From Atherix ibis (lineage: Eukaryota; Arthropoda; Insecta; Diptera; Athericidae): a stretch of DNA of 64,000 nucleotides. The DNA lies in assembly GCA_958298945.1 (NCBI GenBank), contig OY282608.1, positions 75,502,806-75,566,805 of the forward strand, given 5' to 3'. The first letter of the stretch is position 1; each line of letters begins with the position of its first letter. The position numbers and the translations under genes were made by a program. The notes under the pieces are model-generated. The model did no database searches. It worked only from the letters and a program-made list of their open reading frames with translations, and was not told the DNA's origin. Below are positions 45,701-57,562 of this stretch, in pieces.

Positions 45701-47760
45701 TTGTTAGTTTGTTGGTTTGTTGGTTTGTTGGTTTGTTGGTTTGTTGGTTTGTTGGTTTGTTGGTTTGTTGGTTTGTTGGTTTGTTGGTTTGTTGGTTTGT
45801 TGGTTTGTTGGTTTGTTGGTTTGTTGGTTTGTTGGTTTGGTGGTTTGGTGGTTTGTTGGTTTGTTGGTTTGTTCGTTTGTTGGTTTTTTAGTTTGTTTGT
45901 TTGTTGGTTTGTTGGTTTGTTGGTTTGTTGGTTTGTTGGTTTGTTGGTTTTTTGATTTGTTTGCTTGTTGGTTTGTTGGTTTGTTGGTTTGTTGGTTTGT
46001 TGGTTTGTTGGTTTGTTGGTTTGTTGGTTTTTTGATATGTTGGCTTGTTGGTTTGTTGGATTGTTGATTTGTTGGCTTGTTGGTTTGTTGGTTTGTTGGT
46101 TTGTTGTTTTGTTGGTTTGTTGGTTTGTTGGTTTGTTGGTTTGTTGGTTTGTTGGTTTGTTGGTTTGTTGGTTTGTTGGTTTGTTGGTTTGTTGGTTTGT
46201 TGGTTTTTTAGTTTGTTGGCTTGTTGGTGTGTTGGTTTGTTGGTTTGTTGGTTTGTTGGTTTGTTGGTTTTTTAGTTTGTTGGCTTGTTGGTGTGTTGGT
46301 TTGTTGGTTTGATGGTTTGTTGGTTTGTTGGTTTGTTGGTTTGTTGGTTTGTTGGTTTGTTGGTTTGTTGGTTTGTTGGTTTGTTGGTTTGTTGGTTTGT
46401 TGGTTTTTTGGTTTGTTGGCTTGTTGGTTTGTTGGTTTGTTGGTTTGATGGTTTGTTGGTTTGTTGGTTTGTTGGTTTGTTGGTTTGTTGGTTTGTTGGT
46501 TTGTTGGTTTGTTGGTTTTTTGATATGTTGGCTTGATGGTTTGTTGGATTGTTGATTTGTTGGCTTGTTGGTTTGTTGGTTTGTTGGTTTGTTGGTTTGT
46601 TGGTTTGTTGGTTTGTTGGTTTGGTGGTTTGTTGGTTTGTTGGTTTGTTGGCTTGTTGGTTTGTTGGCTTGTTGGTTTGTTGAATTGTTGGTTTGTTGGT
46701 TTGTTGGTTTGTTGGTTTGTTTGTTTGTTGGTTTGTGTGTTTGTTGGCTTGTTGGTTTGTTGGCTTGTTGCTTGTTGGTTTGTTGGATTGTTGGTTTGTT
46801 GGTTTGTTGGTTTGTTGGTTTGTTTGTTTGTTTGTTTGTTGGTTTTTTGGTTTGTTGGTTTGTTGGTTTTTTGGTTTGTTGGTTTGTTGGTTTGTTGGTT
46901 TTCTGGTTTGTTGGTTTGTTGGTTTGTTTGTTTGTTGGTTTGGTCGTTTGTTGGCTTGTTGGTTTATTGGCTTGTTGGTTTGTTGGTTTGTTGGCTTGTT
47001 GGTTTGTTCGTTTGTTGGTTTGTTAGTTTGTTGGTTTGTTGGTTTGTTCGTTTGTTGGTTTGTTGGTTACTTGATTTGTTGGTTTGTTGGTTTGTTGGCT
47101 TGTTGGTTTGTTGGTTTGTTGGTTTGCAGGTTTGTTTGTTTGTTGGTTTGTTCGTTTATTGGTTTGTTGGTTTGTTGGTTTGTTGGTTTATTGGTTTGTT
47201 GGTTTTTTGGTTTGTTCGTTTGTTGGTTTGTTGATTTGTTGGTTTGTTTGTTTGTTCGTTTGTTGGCTTGTTGGTTTGTTGGCTTTTTGGCTTGTTGGTT
47301 TGTTGGTTTGTTGGGTTGTTGGTTTGTCGGTTTGTTGGTTTATTCGTTTGTTGGTGTTTTGGTTTGTTGGTTTGTTCGTTTGTTAGTTTGTTGGTTTGTT
47401 GGTTTGTTGGTTTGTTGGTTTGTTGGTTTGTTGGTTTGTTGGTTTGTTGGTTTTTTGGTTTGTTGGCTTGTTGGTTTGTTGGTTTGTTGGTTTGTTGGTT
47501 TTTTAGTTTGTTGGCTTGTTGGTGTGTTGGTTTGTTGGTTTGATGGTTTGTTGGTTTGTTGGTTTGTTGGTTTGTTGGTTTGTTGGTTTGTTGGTTTGTT
47601 GGTTTGTTGGTTTGTTGGTTTGTTGGTTTGTTGGTTTTTTGGTTTGTTGGCTTGTTGGTTTGTTGGTTTGTTGGTTTGTTCGTTTGTTGGTTTTTTAGTT
47701 TGTTTGTTTGTTGGTTTGTTGGTTTGTTGGTTTGTTGGTTTGTTGGTTTGTTGGTTTTTT
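42759..47760 (+). repeat. Zone IV segmental copy 3 (5,002 bp)
   Basis: Sub-segments start at 42,759, 44,048 and 44,985 (the last as GATTTATTGGC), matching copy 2. The copy then runs on into a module absent from copy 2: TGTGTGTTTG, the -1 slip GGCTTGTTGCTTG (46,763), GGTTTTCTGG (about 46,899), GGTTTGCAGG (about 47,123) and TTGGTGTTTTGG (about 47,352). Three +1 slips and one -1 slip give the observed length modulo 8 of 2. The copy mixes zone IV sequence with zone III-type markers, so it arose by joining two HOR families before duplicating. Confidence 0.9.
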
Positions 47761-50700
47761 GATTTGTTGGCTTGTTGGTTTGTTGGTTTGTTGGTTTGTT
47801 GATTTGTTGGTTTGTTGAATTGTTGGTTTGTTGGTTTGTTGGTTTTTTTGGTTTGTTGGTTTGTTGGTTTGTTAGTTTATTGGTTTGTTGGTTTGTTGGC
47901 TTGTTGGTTTGTTGGTTTGTTGGTTTGTTGGTTTGTTGGTTTGTTGGTTTGTTGGTTTGTTGGTTTGTTTGTTTGTTGGTTTTTTGATATGTTGGCTTAT
48001 TGGTTTGTTGGATTGTTGATTTGTTGGCTTGTTGGTTTGTTGGTTTGTTGGTTTGTTGGTTTGTTGGTTTGTTGGTTTGTTGGTTTGTTGGTTTGTTGGT
48101 TTGTTGGCTTGTTGGTTTGTTGGCTTGTTGGCTTGTTGAATTGTTGGTTTGTTGGTTTGTTGGTTTGTTGGTTTGTTGGTTTGTTGGTTTGTTGGTTTTT
48201 TGGTTTGTTGGCTTGTTGGTGTGTTGGTTTGTTGGTTTGATGGTTTGTTGGTTTGTTGGTTTGTTGGTTTGTTGGTTTGTTGGTTTGTTGGTTTGTTGGT
48301 TTGTTGGTTTGTTGGTTTGTTGGTTTGTTGGTTTTTTGGTTTGTTGGCTTGTTGGTTTGTTGGTTTGTTGGTTTGATGGTTTGTTGGTTTGTTGGTTTGT
48401 TGGTTTGTTGGTTTGTTGGTTTGTTGGTTTGTTGGTTTGTTGGTTTGTTGGTTTGTTGGTTTGTTGGTTTGTTGGTTTGTTGGTTTGTTGGTTTGTTGGT
48501 TTGTTGGTTTGTTGGTTTGTTGGTTTGTTGGTTTGTTGGTTTGTTGGTTTGTTGGTTTGTTGGTTTGTTGGTTTGGTGGTTTGGTGGTTTGTTGGTTTGT
48601 TGGTTTGTTCGTTTGTTGGTTTTTTAGTTTGTTTGTTTGTTGGTTTGTTGGTTTGTTGGCTTGTTGGTTTGTTGGTTTGTTGGTTTGATGGTTTGTTGGT
48701 TTGATGGTTTGTTGGTTTGTTGGTTTGTTGGTTTGTTGGTTTGTTGGTTTGTTGGTTTGTTGGTTTGTTGGTTTGTTGGTTTGTTGGTTTGTTGGTTTGT
48801 TGGTTTGTTGGTTTGTTGGTTTGTTGGTTTGTTGGTTTGTTGGTTTGTTGGTTTGTTGGTTTGTTGGTTTGTTGGTTTGTTGGTTTGTTGGTTTGTTGGT
48901 TTGTTGGTTTGGTGGTTTGGTGGTTTGTTGGTTTGTTGGTTTGTTCGTTTGTTGGTTTTTTAGTTTGTTTGTTTGTTGGTTTGTTGGTTTGTTGGTTTGT
49001 TGGTTTTTTGATTTGTTGGCTTGTTGGTTTGTTGGTTTGTTGGTTTGTTGATTTGTTGGTTTGTTGAATTGTTGGTTTGTTGGTTTGTTGGTTTTTTTGG
49101 TTTGTTGGTTTGTTGGTTTGTTAGTTTGTTGGTTTGTTGGTTTGTTGGCTTGTTGGTTTGTTGGTTTGTTGGTTTGTTGGTTTGTTGGTTTGTTGGTTTG
49201 TTGGTTTGTTGGTTTGTTTGTTTGTTGGTTTTTTGATATGTTGGCTTGTTGGTTTGTTGGATTGTTGATTTGTTGGCTTGTTGGTTTGTTGGTTTGTTGG
49301 TTTGTTGGTTTGTTGGTTTGTTGGTTTGTTGGTTTGTTGGTTTGTTGGTTTGTTGGTTTGTTGGTTTGTTGGTTTGTTGGTTTGTTGGTTTGTTGGCTTG
49401 TTGGTTTGTTGGCTTGTTGGCTTGTTGAATTGTTGGTTTGTTGGTTTGTTGGTTTGTTGGTTTGTTGGTTTGTTGGTTTGTTGGTTTGTTGGTTTGTTGG
49501 TTTGTTGGTTTGTTGGTTTGTTGGTTTGTTGGTTTGTTGGTTTGTTGGTTTGTTGGTTGGTTGGTTTGGTGGTTTGGTGGTTTGTTGGTTTGTTGGTTTG
49601 TTCGTTTGTTGGTTTTTTAGTTTGTTTGTTTGTTGGTTTGTTGGTTTGTTGGCTTGTTGGTTTGTTGGTTTGTTGGTTTGATGGTTTGTTGGTTTGTTGA
49701 TTTGTTGGTTTGTTGGTTTGTTGGTTTGTTGGTTTGTTGGTTTGTTGGTTTGTTGGTTTGTTGGTTTGTTGGTTTGTTGGTTTGTTGGTTTGTTGGTTTG
49801 TTGGTTTGTTGGTTTGTTGGTTTGTTGGTTTGTTGGTTTGTTGGTTTGTTGGTTTGTTGGTTTGTTGGTTTGTTGGTTTGGTGGTTTGGTGGTTTGTTGG
49901 TTTGTTGGTTTGTTCGTTTGTTGGTTTTTTAGTTTGTTTGTTTGTTGGTTTGTTGGTTTGTTGGTTTGTTGGTTTTTTGAATTATTGGCTTGTTGGTTTG
50001 TTGATTTGTTGGTTTGTTGAATTGTTGGTTTGTTGGTTTGTTGGTTTTTTTGGTTTGTTGGTTTGTTGGTTTGTTAGTTTGTTGGTTTGTTGGTTTGTTG
50101 GCTTGTTGGTTTGTTGGTTTGTTGGTTTGTTGGTTTGTTGGTTTGTTGGTTTGTTGGTTTGTTGGTTTGTTGGTTTGTTGGTTTGTTGGTTTGTTGGTTT
50201 GTTGGTTTGTTGGTTTGGTGGTTTGGTGGTTTGTTGGTTTGTTGGTTTGTTCGTTTGTTGGTTTTTTAGTTTGTTTGTTTGTTGGTTTGTTGGTTTGTTG
50301 GTTTGTTGGTTTTTTGATTTATTGGCTTGTTGGTTTGTTGGTTTGTTGGTTTGTTGATTTGTTGGTTTGTTGAATTGTTGGTTTGTTGGTTTGTTGGTTT
50401 TTTTGGTTTGTTGGTTTGTTGGTTTGTTAGTTTGTTGGTTTGTTGGTTTGTTGGCTTGTTGGTTTGTTGGTTTGTTGGTTTGTTGGTTTGTGGGTTTGTT
50501 GGTTTGTTGGTTTGTTGGTTTGTTGGTTTTTTGATATGTTGGCTTGTTGGTTTGTTGGATTGTTGATTTGTTGGCTTGTTGGTTTGTTGTTTTGTTGGTT
50601 TGTTGGTTTGTTGGTTTGTTGGTTTGTTGGTTTGTTGGTTTGTTGGTTTGTTGGCTTGTTGGTTTGTTGGCTTGTTGGCTTGTTGAATTGTTGGTTTGTT

Positions 50701-52455
50701 GGTTTGTTGGTTTGTTGGTTTGTTGGTTTGTTGGTTTGTTGGTTTGTTGGTTTTTTTAGTTTGTTGGCTTGTTGGTGTGTTGGTTTGTTGGTTTGATGGT
50801 TTGTTGGTTTGTTGGTTTGTTGGTTTGTTGGTTTGTTGGTTTGTTGGTTTGTTGGTTTGTTGGTTTGTTGGTTTGTTGGTTTGTTGGTTTTTTGGTTTGT
50901 TGGCTTGTTGGTTTGTTGGTTTGTTGGTTTGATGGTTTGTTGGTTTGTTGGTTTGTTGGTTTGTTGGTTTGTTGGTTTGTTGGTTTGTTGGTTTGTTGGT
51001 TTGTTGGTTTGTTGGTTTGTTAGTTTGTTGGTTTGTTGGTTTGTTGGTTTGTTGGTTTGTTGGTTTGTTGGTTTGTTGGTTTGTTGGTTTGTTGGTTTGT
51101 TGGTTTGTTGGTTTGTTGGTTTGTTGGTTTGTTGGTTTGTTGGTTTGGTGGTTTGGTGGTTTGTTGGTTTGTTGGTTTGTTCGTTTGTTGGTTTTTTAGT
51201 TTGTTTGTTTGTTGGTTTGTTGGTTTGTTGGTTTGTTGGTTTGTTGGTTTGTTGGTTTTTTGATTTGTTGGCTTGTTGGTTTGTTGGTTTGTTGGTTTGT
51301 TGGTTTGTTGAATTGTTGGTTTGTTGGTTTGTTGGTTTTTTTGGTTTATTGGTTTGTTGGTTTGTTAGTTTGTTGGTTTGTTGGTTTGTTGGCTTGTTGG
51401 TTTGTTGGTTTGTTGGTTTGTTGGTTTGTTGGTTTGTTGGTTTGTTGGTTTGTTGGTTTGTTGGTTTTTTGATATGTTGGCTTGTTGGTTTGTTGGATTG
51501 TTGATTTGTTGGCTTGTTGGTTTGTTGGTTTGTTGGTTTGTTGGTTTGTTGGTTTGTTGGTTTGTTGGTTTGTTGGTTTGGTGGTTTGTTGGTTTGTTGG
51601 TTTGTTGGCTTGTTGGTTTGTTGGCTTGTTGGTTTGTTGAATTGTTGGTTTGTTGGTTTGTTGGTTTGTTGGTTTGTTGGTTTGTTTGTTTGTTGGTTTG
51701 TGTGTTTGTTGGCTTGTTGGTTTGTTGGCTTGTTGCTTGTTGGTTTGTTGGATTGTTGGTTTGTTGGTTTGTTGGTTTGTTGGTTTGTTGGTTTGTTTGT
51801 TTGTTTGTTTGTTGGTTTTTTGGTTTGTTGGTTTGTTGGTTTTTTGGTTTGTTGGTTTGTTGGTTTGTTGGTTTTCTGGTTTGTTGGTTTGTTGGTTTGT
51901 TTGTTTGTTGGTTTGGTCGTTTGTTGGCTTGTTGGTTTATTGGCTTGTTGGTTTGTTGGTTTGTTGGCTTGTTGGTTTGTTCGTTTGTTGGTTTGTTAGT
52001 TTGTTGGTTTGTTGGTTTGTTCGTTTGTTGGTTTGTTGGTTACTTGATTTGTTGGTTTGTTGGTTTGTTGGCTTGTTGGTTTGTTGGTTTGTTGGTTTGC
52101 AGGTTTGTTTGTTTGTTGGTTTGTTCGTTTATTGGTTTGTTGGTTTGTTGGTTTGTTGGTTTATTGGTTTGTTGGTTTTTTGGTTTGTTCGTTTGTTGGT
52201 TTGTTGATTTGTTGGTTTGTTTGTTTGTTCGTTTGTTGGCTTGTTGGTTTGTTGGCTTTTTGGCTTGTTGGTTTGTTGGTTTGTTGGGTTGTTGGTTTGT
52301 CGGTTTGTTGGTTTATTCGTTTGTTGGTGTTTTGGTTTGTTGGTTTGTTCCTTTGTTAGTTTGTTGGTTTGTTGGTTTGTTGGTTTGTTGGTTTGTTGGT
52401 TTGTTGGTTTGTTGGTTTGTTGGTTTGTTGGTTTTTTGGTTTGTTGGCTTGTTGG
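47761..52455 (+). repeat. Zone IV segmental copy 4, duplicate of copy 3
   Basis: It tracks copy 3 for about 4.7 kb at offsets of 5,002 (left) to 4,965-4,973 (right). Shared private variants include GATATGTTGGCTTATTGG (47,986), GGCTTGTTGCTTG (51,728), GGTTTTCTGG (about 51,872), GGTTTGCAGG (about 52,096) and TTGGTGTTTTGG (about 52,325). It differs by an added sub-segment, since GAATTGTTGG/GGTTTTTTTGG occurs at both 50,019 and 50,371, and by a further T7 slip at 50,749. The right end is approximate: markers shared with copy 3 stop near 52,455. Confidence 0.88.
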
Positions 52456-55400
52456 TTTGTTGGTTTGTTGGTTTGTTGGTTTGTTGGTTTGTTGGTTTGT
52501 TGGTTTGTTGGTTTGTTGGTTTGTTGGTTTGTTGGTTTGTTGGTTTGTTGGTTTGTTGGTTTGTTGGTTTGTTGGTTTGTTGGTTTGTTGGTTTGTTGGT
52601 TTGTTGGTTTGTTGGTTTGTTGGTTTGTTGGTTTGTTGGTTTGTTGGTTTGTTGGTTTGTTGGTTTGTTGGTTTGTTGGTTTGGTGGTTTGTTGGTTTGT
52701 TGGTTTGTTCGTTTGTTGGTTTTTTAGTTTGTTTGTTTGTTGGTTTGTTGGTTTGTTGGTTTGTTGGTTTGTTGGTATGTTGGTTTGTTGGTTTGTTGGT
52801 TTGTTTGTTTGTTTGTTTGTTGTTTTTTTGGTTCGTTGGTTTGTTGGTTTGTTGGTTTGTTGGTATGTTGGTTTGTTGGTTTGTTGGGTACTTGGTTTGT
52901 TGGTTTGTTGGTTTGTTGGCTTGTTGGTTTATTGGTTTATTGGTTTGTTGGTATGTTGGTTTGTTGTTTTGTTGGTTTATTTGTTTGTTGGTTTGGTCGT
53001 TTGTTGGCTTGTTGGTTTATTGGCTTATTGGTTTGTTGGTTTGTTGGCTTGTTGGTTTGTTCGTTTGTTGGTTTGTTGGTTTGTTGGTTTCTTGGTTTGT
53101 TCGTTTGTTGGTTTGTTGGTTACTTGATTTGTTGGTTTGTTGGTTTGTTGGCTTGTTGGTTTGTTGGTTTGTTGATTTGTAGGTTTGTTTGTTTGTTGGT
53201 TTGTTGGTTTATTGGTTTGTTGGTTTTTTGGTTTGTTCGTTTGTTGGTTTGTTGTTTTGTTGGTTTGTTTGTTCGTTTGTTGGCTTATTGGTTTGTTGGC
53301 TTTTTGGCTTGTTGGTTTGTTGGGTTGTTGGTTTGTCGGTTTGTTGGTTTATTCGTTTGTTGGTTTGTTGGTTTGTTGGTTTGTTGGTTTGTTGGTTTGT
53401 TGGTTTGTTGGTTTGTTGGTTTGTTGGTTTTTTGGTTTGTTGGCTTGTTGGTTTGTTGGTTTGTTGGTTTGTGGGTTTGTTGGTTTGTTGGTTTGTTGGT
53501 TTGTTGGTTTGTTGGTTTGTTGGTTTGTTGGTTTGTTGGTTTGTTGGTTCGTTTATTGGTTTGTTGGTTTGTTGGTTTGTTGGTTTATTGGTTTGTTGGT
53601 TTTTTGGTTTGTTCGTTTGTTGGTTTGTTGATTTGTTGGTTTGTTTGTTTGTTCGTTTGTTGGCTTGTTGGTTTGTTGGCTTTTTGGCTTGTTGGTTTGT
53701 TGGTTTGTTGGGTTGTTGGTTTGTCGGTTTGTTGGTTTATTCGTTTGTTGGTTTTTTGGTTTGTTGGTTTGTTCGTTTGTTAGTTTGTTGGTTTGTTGGT
53801 TTGTTGGTTTGTTGGTTTGTTGGTTTGTTGGTTTGTTGGTTTGTTGGTTTGTTGGTTTGTTGGTTTGTTGGTTTTTTGGTTTGTTGGCTTGTTGGTTTGT
53901 TGGTTTGTTGGTTTGTTGGTTTGTTGGTTTGTTGGTTTGTTGGTTTGTTGGTTTGTTGGTTTGTTGGTTTGTTGGTTTGTTGGTTTGTTGGTTTGTTGGT
54001 TTGTTGGTTTGTTGGTTTGTTGGTTTGTTGGTTTGTTGGTTTGTTGGTTTGTTGGTTTGTTGGTTTGTTGGTTTGTTGGTTTGTTGGTTTGTTGGTTTGT
54101 TGGTTTGTTGGTTTGGTGGTTTGTTGGTTTGTTGGTTTGTTGGTTTGTTGGTTTGTTGGTTTGTTGGTTTGTTGGTATGTTGGTTTGTTGGTTTGTTGGT
54201 TTGTTTGTTTGTTTGTTTGTTGGTTTTTTGGTTTTTTGGTTTGTTGGTTTGTTGGTTTGTTGGTTTGTTGGTTTGTTGGTTTGTTGGTTTGTTGGTTTGT
54301 TGGTTTGTTGGTTACTTGGTTTGTTGGTTTGTTGGTTTGTTGGCTTGTTGGTTTATTGGTTTATTGGTTTGTTGGTATGTTGGTTTGTTGTTTTGTTGGT
54401 TTGTTTGTTTGTTGGTTTGGTCGTTTGTTGTCTTGTTGGTTTATTGGCTTATTGGTTTGTTGGTTTGTTGGCTTGTTGGTTTGTTGGTTTGTTGGTTTGT
54501 TGGTTTGTTCGTTTGTTGGTTTGTTGGTTACTTGATTTGTTGGTTTGTTGGTTTGTTGGCTTGTTGGTTTGTTGGTTTGTTGGTTTGTAGGTTTGTTTGT
54601 TTGTTGGTTTGTTGGTTTATTGGTTTGTTGGTTTTTTGGTTTGTTTGTTTGTTGGTTTGTTGATTTGTTGGTTTGTTTGTTTGTTCGTTTTTTGGCTTGT
54701 TGGTTTGTTGGCTTTTTGGCTTGTTGGTTTGTTGGTTTGTTGGGTTGTTGGTTTGTCGGTTTGTTGGTTTATTCGTTTGTTGGTTTGTTGGTTTGTTGGT
54801 TTGTTGGTTTGTTGGTTTGTTGGTTTGTTGGTTTGTTGGTTTGTTGGTTTTTTGGTTTGTTGGCTTGTTGGTTTGTTGGTTTGTTGGTTTGTGGGTTTGT
54901 TGGTTTGTTGGTTTGTTGGTTTGTTGGTTTGTTGGTTTGTTGGTTTGTTGGTTTGTTGGTTTGTTGGTTTGTTGGTTTGTTGGTTTGTTGGTTTGTTGGT
55001 TTGTTGGTTTGTTGGTTTTTTGGTTTGTTGGCTTGTTGGTTTGTTGGTTTGTTGGTTTGTGGGTTTGTTGGTTTGTTGGTTTGTTGGTTTGTTGGTTTGT
55101 TGGTTTGTTGGTTTGTTGGTTTGTTGGTTTGTTGGTTTGTTGGTTTGTTGGTTTGTTGGTTTGTTGGTTTGTTGGTTTGTTGGTTTGTTGGTTTGGTGGT
55201 TTGTTGGTTTGTTGGTTTGTTCGGTTGTTGGTTTTTTAGTTTGTTTGTTTGTTGGTTTGTTGGTTTGTTGGTTTGTTGGTTTGTTGGTTTGTTGGTTATT
55301 TGATTTGTTGGCCTGTTGGTTTGTTGGTTTGTTGGTTTGTTGATTTGTTGGTTTGTTGGTTTGTTGGTTTGTTGGTTTGTTGGTTTGTTGGCTTGTTGGT

Positions 55401-57562
55401 TTTTTGGTTTGTTGGTTTGTTGGTTTGTTGGTTTGTTGGTTTGTTGGTTTGTTGGTTTGTTGGTTTGTTGGTTTGTTGGTTTGTTGGTTTGTTGGTTTGT
55501 TGGTTTTTTGATATGTTGGTTTGTTCGTTTGTTGGTTTGTTGGTTTGTTGGTTTGTTCGTTTGTTGGTTTGTTGGTTACTTGATTTGTTGGTTTGTTGGT
55601 TTGTTGGCTTGTTGGTTTGTTGGTTTGTTGGTTTGTAGGTTTGTTTGTTTGTTGGTTTGTTGGTTTATTGGTTTGTTGGTTTTTTGGTTTGTTTGTTTGT
55701 TGGTTTGTTGATTTGTTGGTTTGTTTGTTTGTTCGTTTGTTGGCTTGTTGGTTTGTTGGCTTTTTGGCTTGTTGGTTTGTTGGTTTGTTGGGTTGTTGGT
55801 TTGTCGGTTTGTTGGTTTATTCGTTTGTTGGTTTGTTGGTTTGTTGGTCTGTTGGTTTGTTGGTTTGTTGGTTTGTTGGTTTGTTGGTTTGTTGGTTTGT
55901 TGGTTTTTTGGTTTGTTGGCTTGTTGGTTTGTTGGTTTGTTGGTTTGTGGGTTTGTTGGTTTGTTGGTTTGTTGGTTTGTTGGTTTGTTGGTTTGTTGGT
56001 TTGTTGGTTTGTTGGTTTGTTGGTTTGTTGGTTTGTTGGTTTGTTGGTTTTTTGGTTTGTTGGCTTGTTGGTTTGTTGTTTTGTTGGTTTGTGGGTTTGT
56101 TGGTTTGTTGGTTTGTTGGTTTGTTGGTTTGTTGGTTTGTTGGTTTGTTGGTTTGTTGGTTTGTTGGTTTGTTGGTTTGTTGGTTTGATGGTTTGTTGGT
56201 TTGTTGGTTTGTTGGTTTGGTGGTTTGTTGGTTTGTTGGTTTGTTCGGTTGTTGGTTTTTTAGTTTGTTTGTTTGTTGGTTTGTTGGTTTGTTGGTTTAT
56301 TGGTTTGTTGGTTTGTTGGTTTGTTGGTTTTTTTATTTGTTGGCTTGTTGGTTTGTTGGTTTGTTGGTTTGTTGATTTGTTGGTTTGTTGGTTTGTTGGT
56401 TTGTTGGTTTGTTGGTTTTTTGGTTTGTTGGTTTGTTGGTTTGTTAGTTTGTTGGTATGTTGGTTTGTTGGCTTGTTGGTTTTTTGGTTTGTTGGTTTGT
56501 TGGTTTGTTGGTTTGTTGGTTTGTTGGTTTGTTGGTTTGTTGGTTTGTTGGTTTGTTGGTTTGTTGGTTTGTTGGTTTGTTGGTTTTTTGATATGTTGGC
56601 TTGTTGGTTTGTTGGATTGTTGATTTGTTGGCTTGTTGGTTTGTTGGTTTGTTTGTTTGTTTGTTTGTTTGTTGGTTTGTTGGTTTGTTGGTTTGTTGGT
56701 TTGTTGGTTTGTTGGTTTGTTGGTTTGTTGGTTTGTTGGTTTGTTGGTTTGTTGGTTTGTTGGTTTGTTGGTTTGTTGGTTTGTTGGTTTGTTGGTTTGT
56801 TGGTTTGTTGGCTTGTTGGTTTGTTGGCTTGTTGGCTTGTTGGTTTGTTGGTTTGTTGGTTTGTTGGTTTGTTGGTTTGTTGGTTTGTTGGTTTGTTGAT
56901 TTGTTGGTTTGTTGGTTTGTTGGTTTTTTGATATGTTGGCTTGTTGGTTTGTTGGATTGTTGATTTGTTGGCTTGTTGGTTTGTTGGTTTGTTGGTTTGT
57001 TTGTTTGTTTGTTTGTTTGTTGGTTTGTTGGTTTGTTGGTTTGTTGGTTTGTTGGTTTGTTGGTTTGTTGGTTTGTTGGTTTGTTGGTTTGTTGGTTTGT
57101 TGGTTTGTTGGTTTGTTGGTTTGTTGGTTTGTTGGTTTGTTGGCTTGTTGGTTTGTTGGCTTGTTGGCTTGTTGGTTTGTTGGTTTGTTGGTTTGTTGGT
57201 TTGTTGGGTTGTTGGTTTGTTGGTTTGTTGGTTTGTTGGTTTGTTGGTTTGTTGGTTTGTTGGTTTGTTGATTTGTTGGTTTGTTGGTTTGTTGGTTTGT
57301 TGGTTTGTTGGTTTGTTGGTTTGTTGGTTTGTTGGTTTGTTGGTTTGTTGGTTTCTTGGTTTGTTGGTTTGTTGGTTTGTTGGCTTGTTGGTTTGTCGGC
57401 TTGTTGGTTTGTTGGCTTGTTGGCTTGTTGGTTTGTCGGTTTGTTGGTTTGTTGGTTTGTTGGTTTGTTGGTTTGTTGGTTTGTTGGTTTGTTGGTTTGT
57501 TGGTTTGTTGGTTTGTTGGTTTGTTGGTTTGTTGGTTTGTTGGTTTGTTGGTCTGTTGGTTT
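52456..57562 (+). repeat. Zone V, left part: mixed HOR fragments of 1.0-1.4 kb
   Basis: Repeated modules with GGTATG, TTACTTGG (or GGTACTTGG at about 52,888), GGTCG, TTACTTGATT, GTAGG, GGCTTTTTGG, GTCGG, TTATTCG and GTGGG occur at 52.7-53.5, 53.5-54.9 and 55.5-56.1 kb. GTGGG marks short duplications of 168 bp (54,891 and 55,059) and 144 bp (55,947 and 56,091), both multiples of 8. GGTTATTTGATTTG (about 55,293) and CGGTTGTTGGTTTTTTAG (55,224 and 56,246) are local. GATATG at 56,590 and 56,930 flags a further 340-bp duplication. Confidence 0.78.
56590..57269 (+). repeat. 340-bp duplication with even-numbered TTTG tracts (4-bp phase slip)
   Basis: GATATGTTGGCTTG starts at 56,590 and again at 56,930. 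Each copy contains a run of six TTTG 4-mers (about 56,649-56,672 and 56,995-57,018). Elsewhere the run is three or five TTTG, which stays in the 8-bp phase; six shifts the phase by half a unit. The 340-bp spacing (42 x 8 + 4) matches exactly one such slip per copy. The right edge is approximate. Confidence 0.82.

Larger units (their letters stand above)
38355..51345 (+). other. Landmark family: +1 slip GGTTTTTTTGG, 12 copies, zone IV only
   Basis: Copies at 38,355, 39,796, 41,077 (as GGTATTTTTGG), 42,030, 42,839, 44,128, 45,065, 47,841, 49,090, 50,043, 50,396 and 51,334. Each follows a GAATTGTTGG marker about 25 bp upstream, so they descend from one event. A similar T7 tract ending in AG occurs at 50,749 in a different context and is probably independent. 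Confidence 0.88.
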
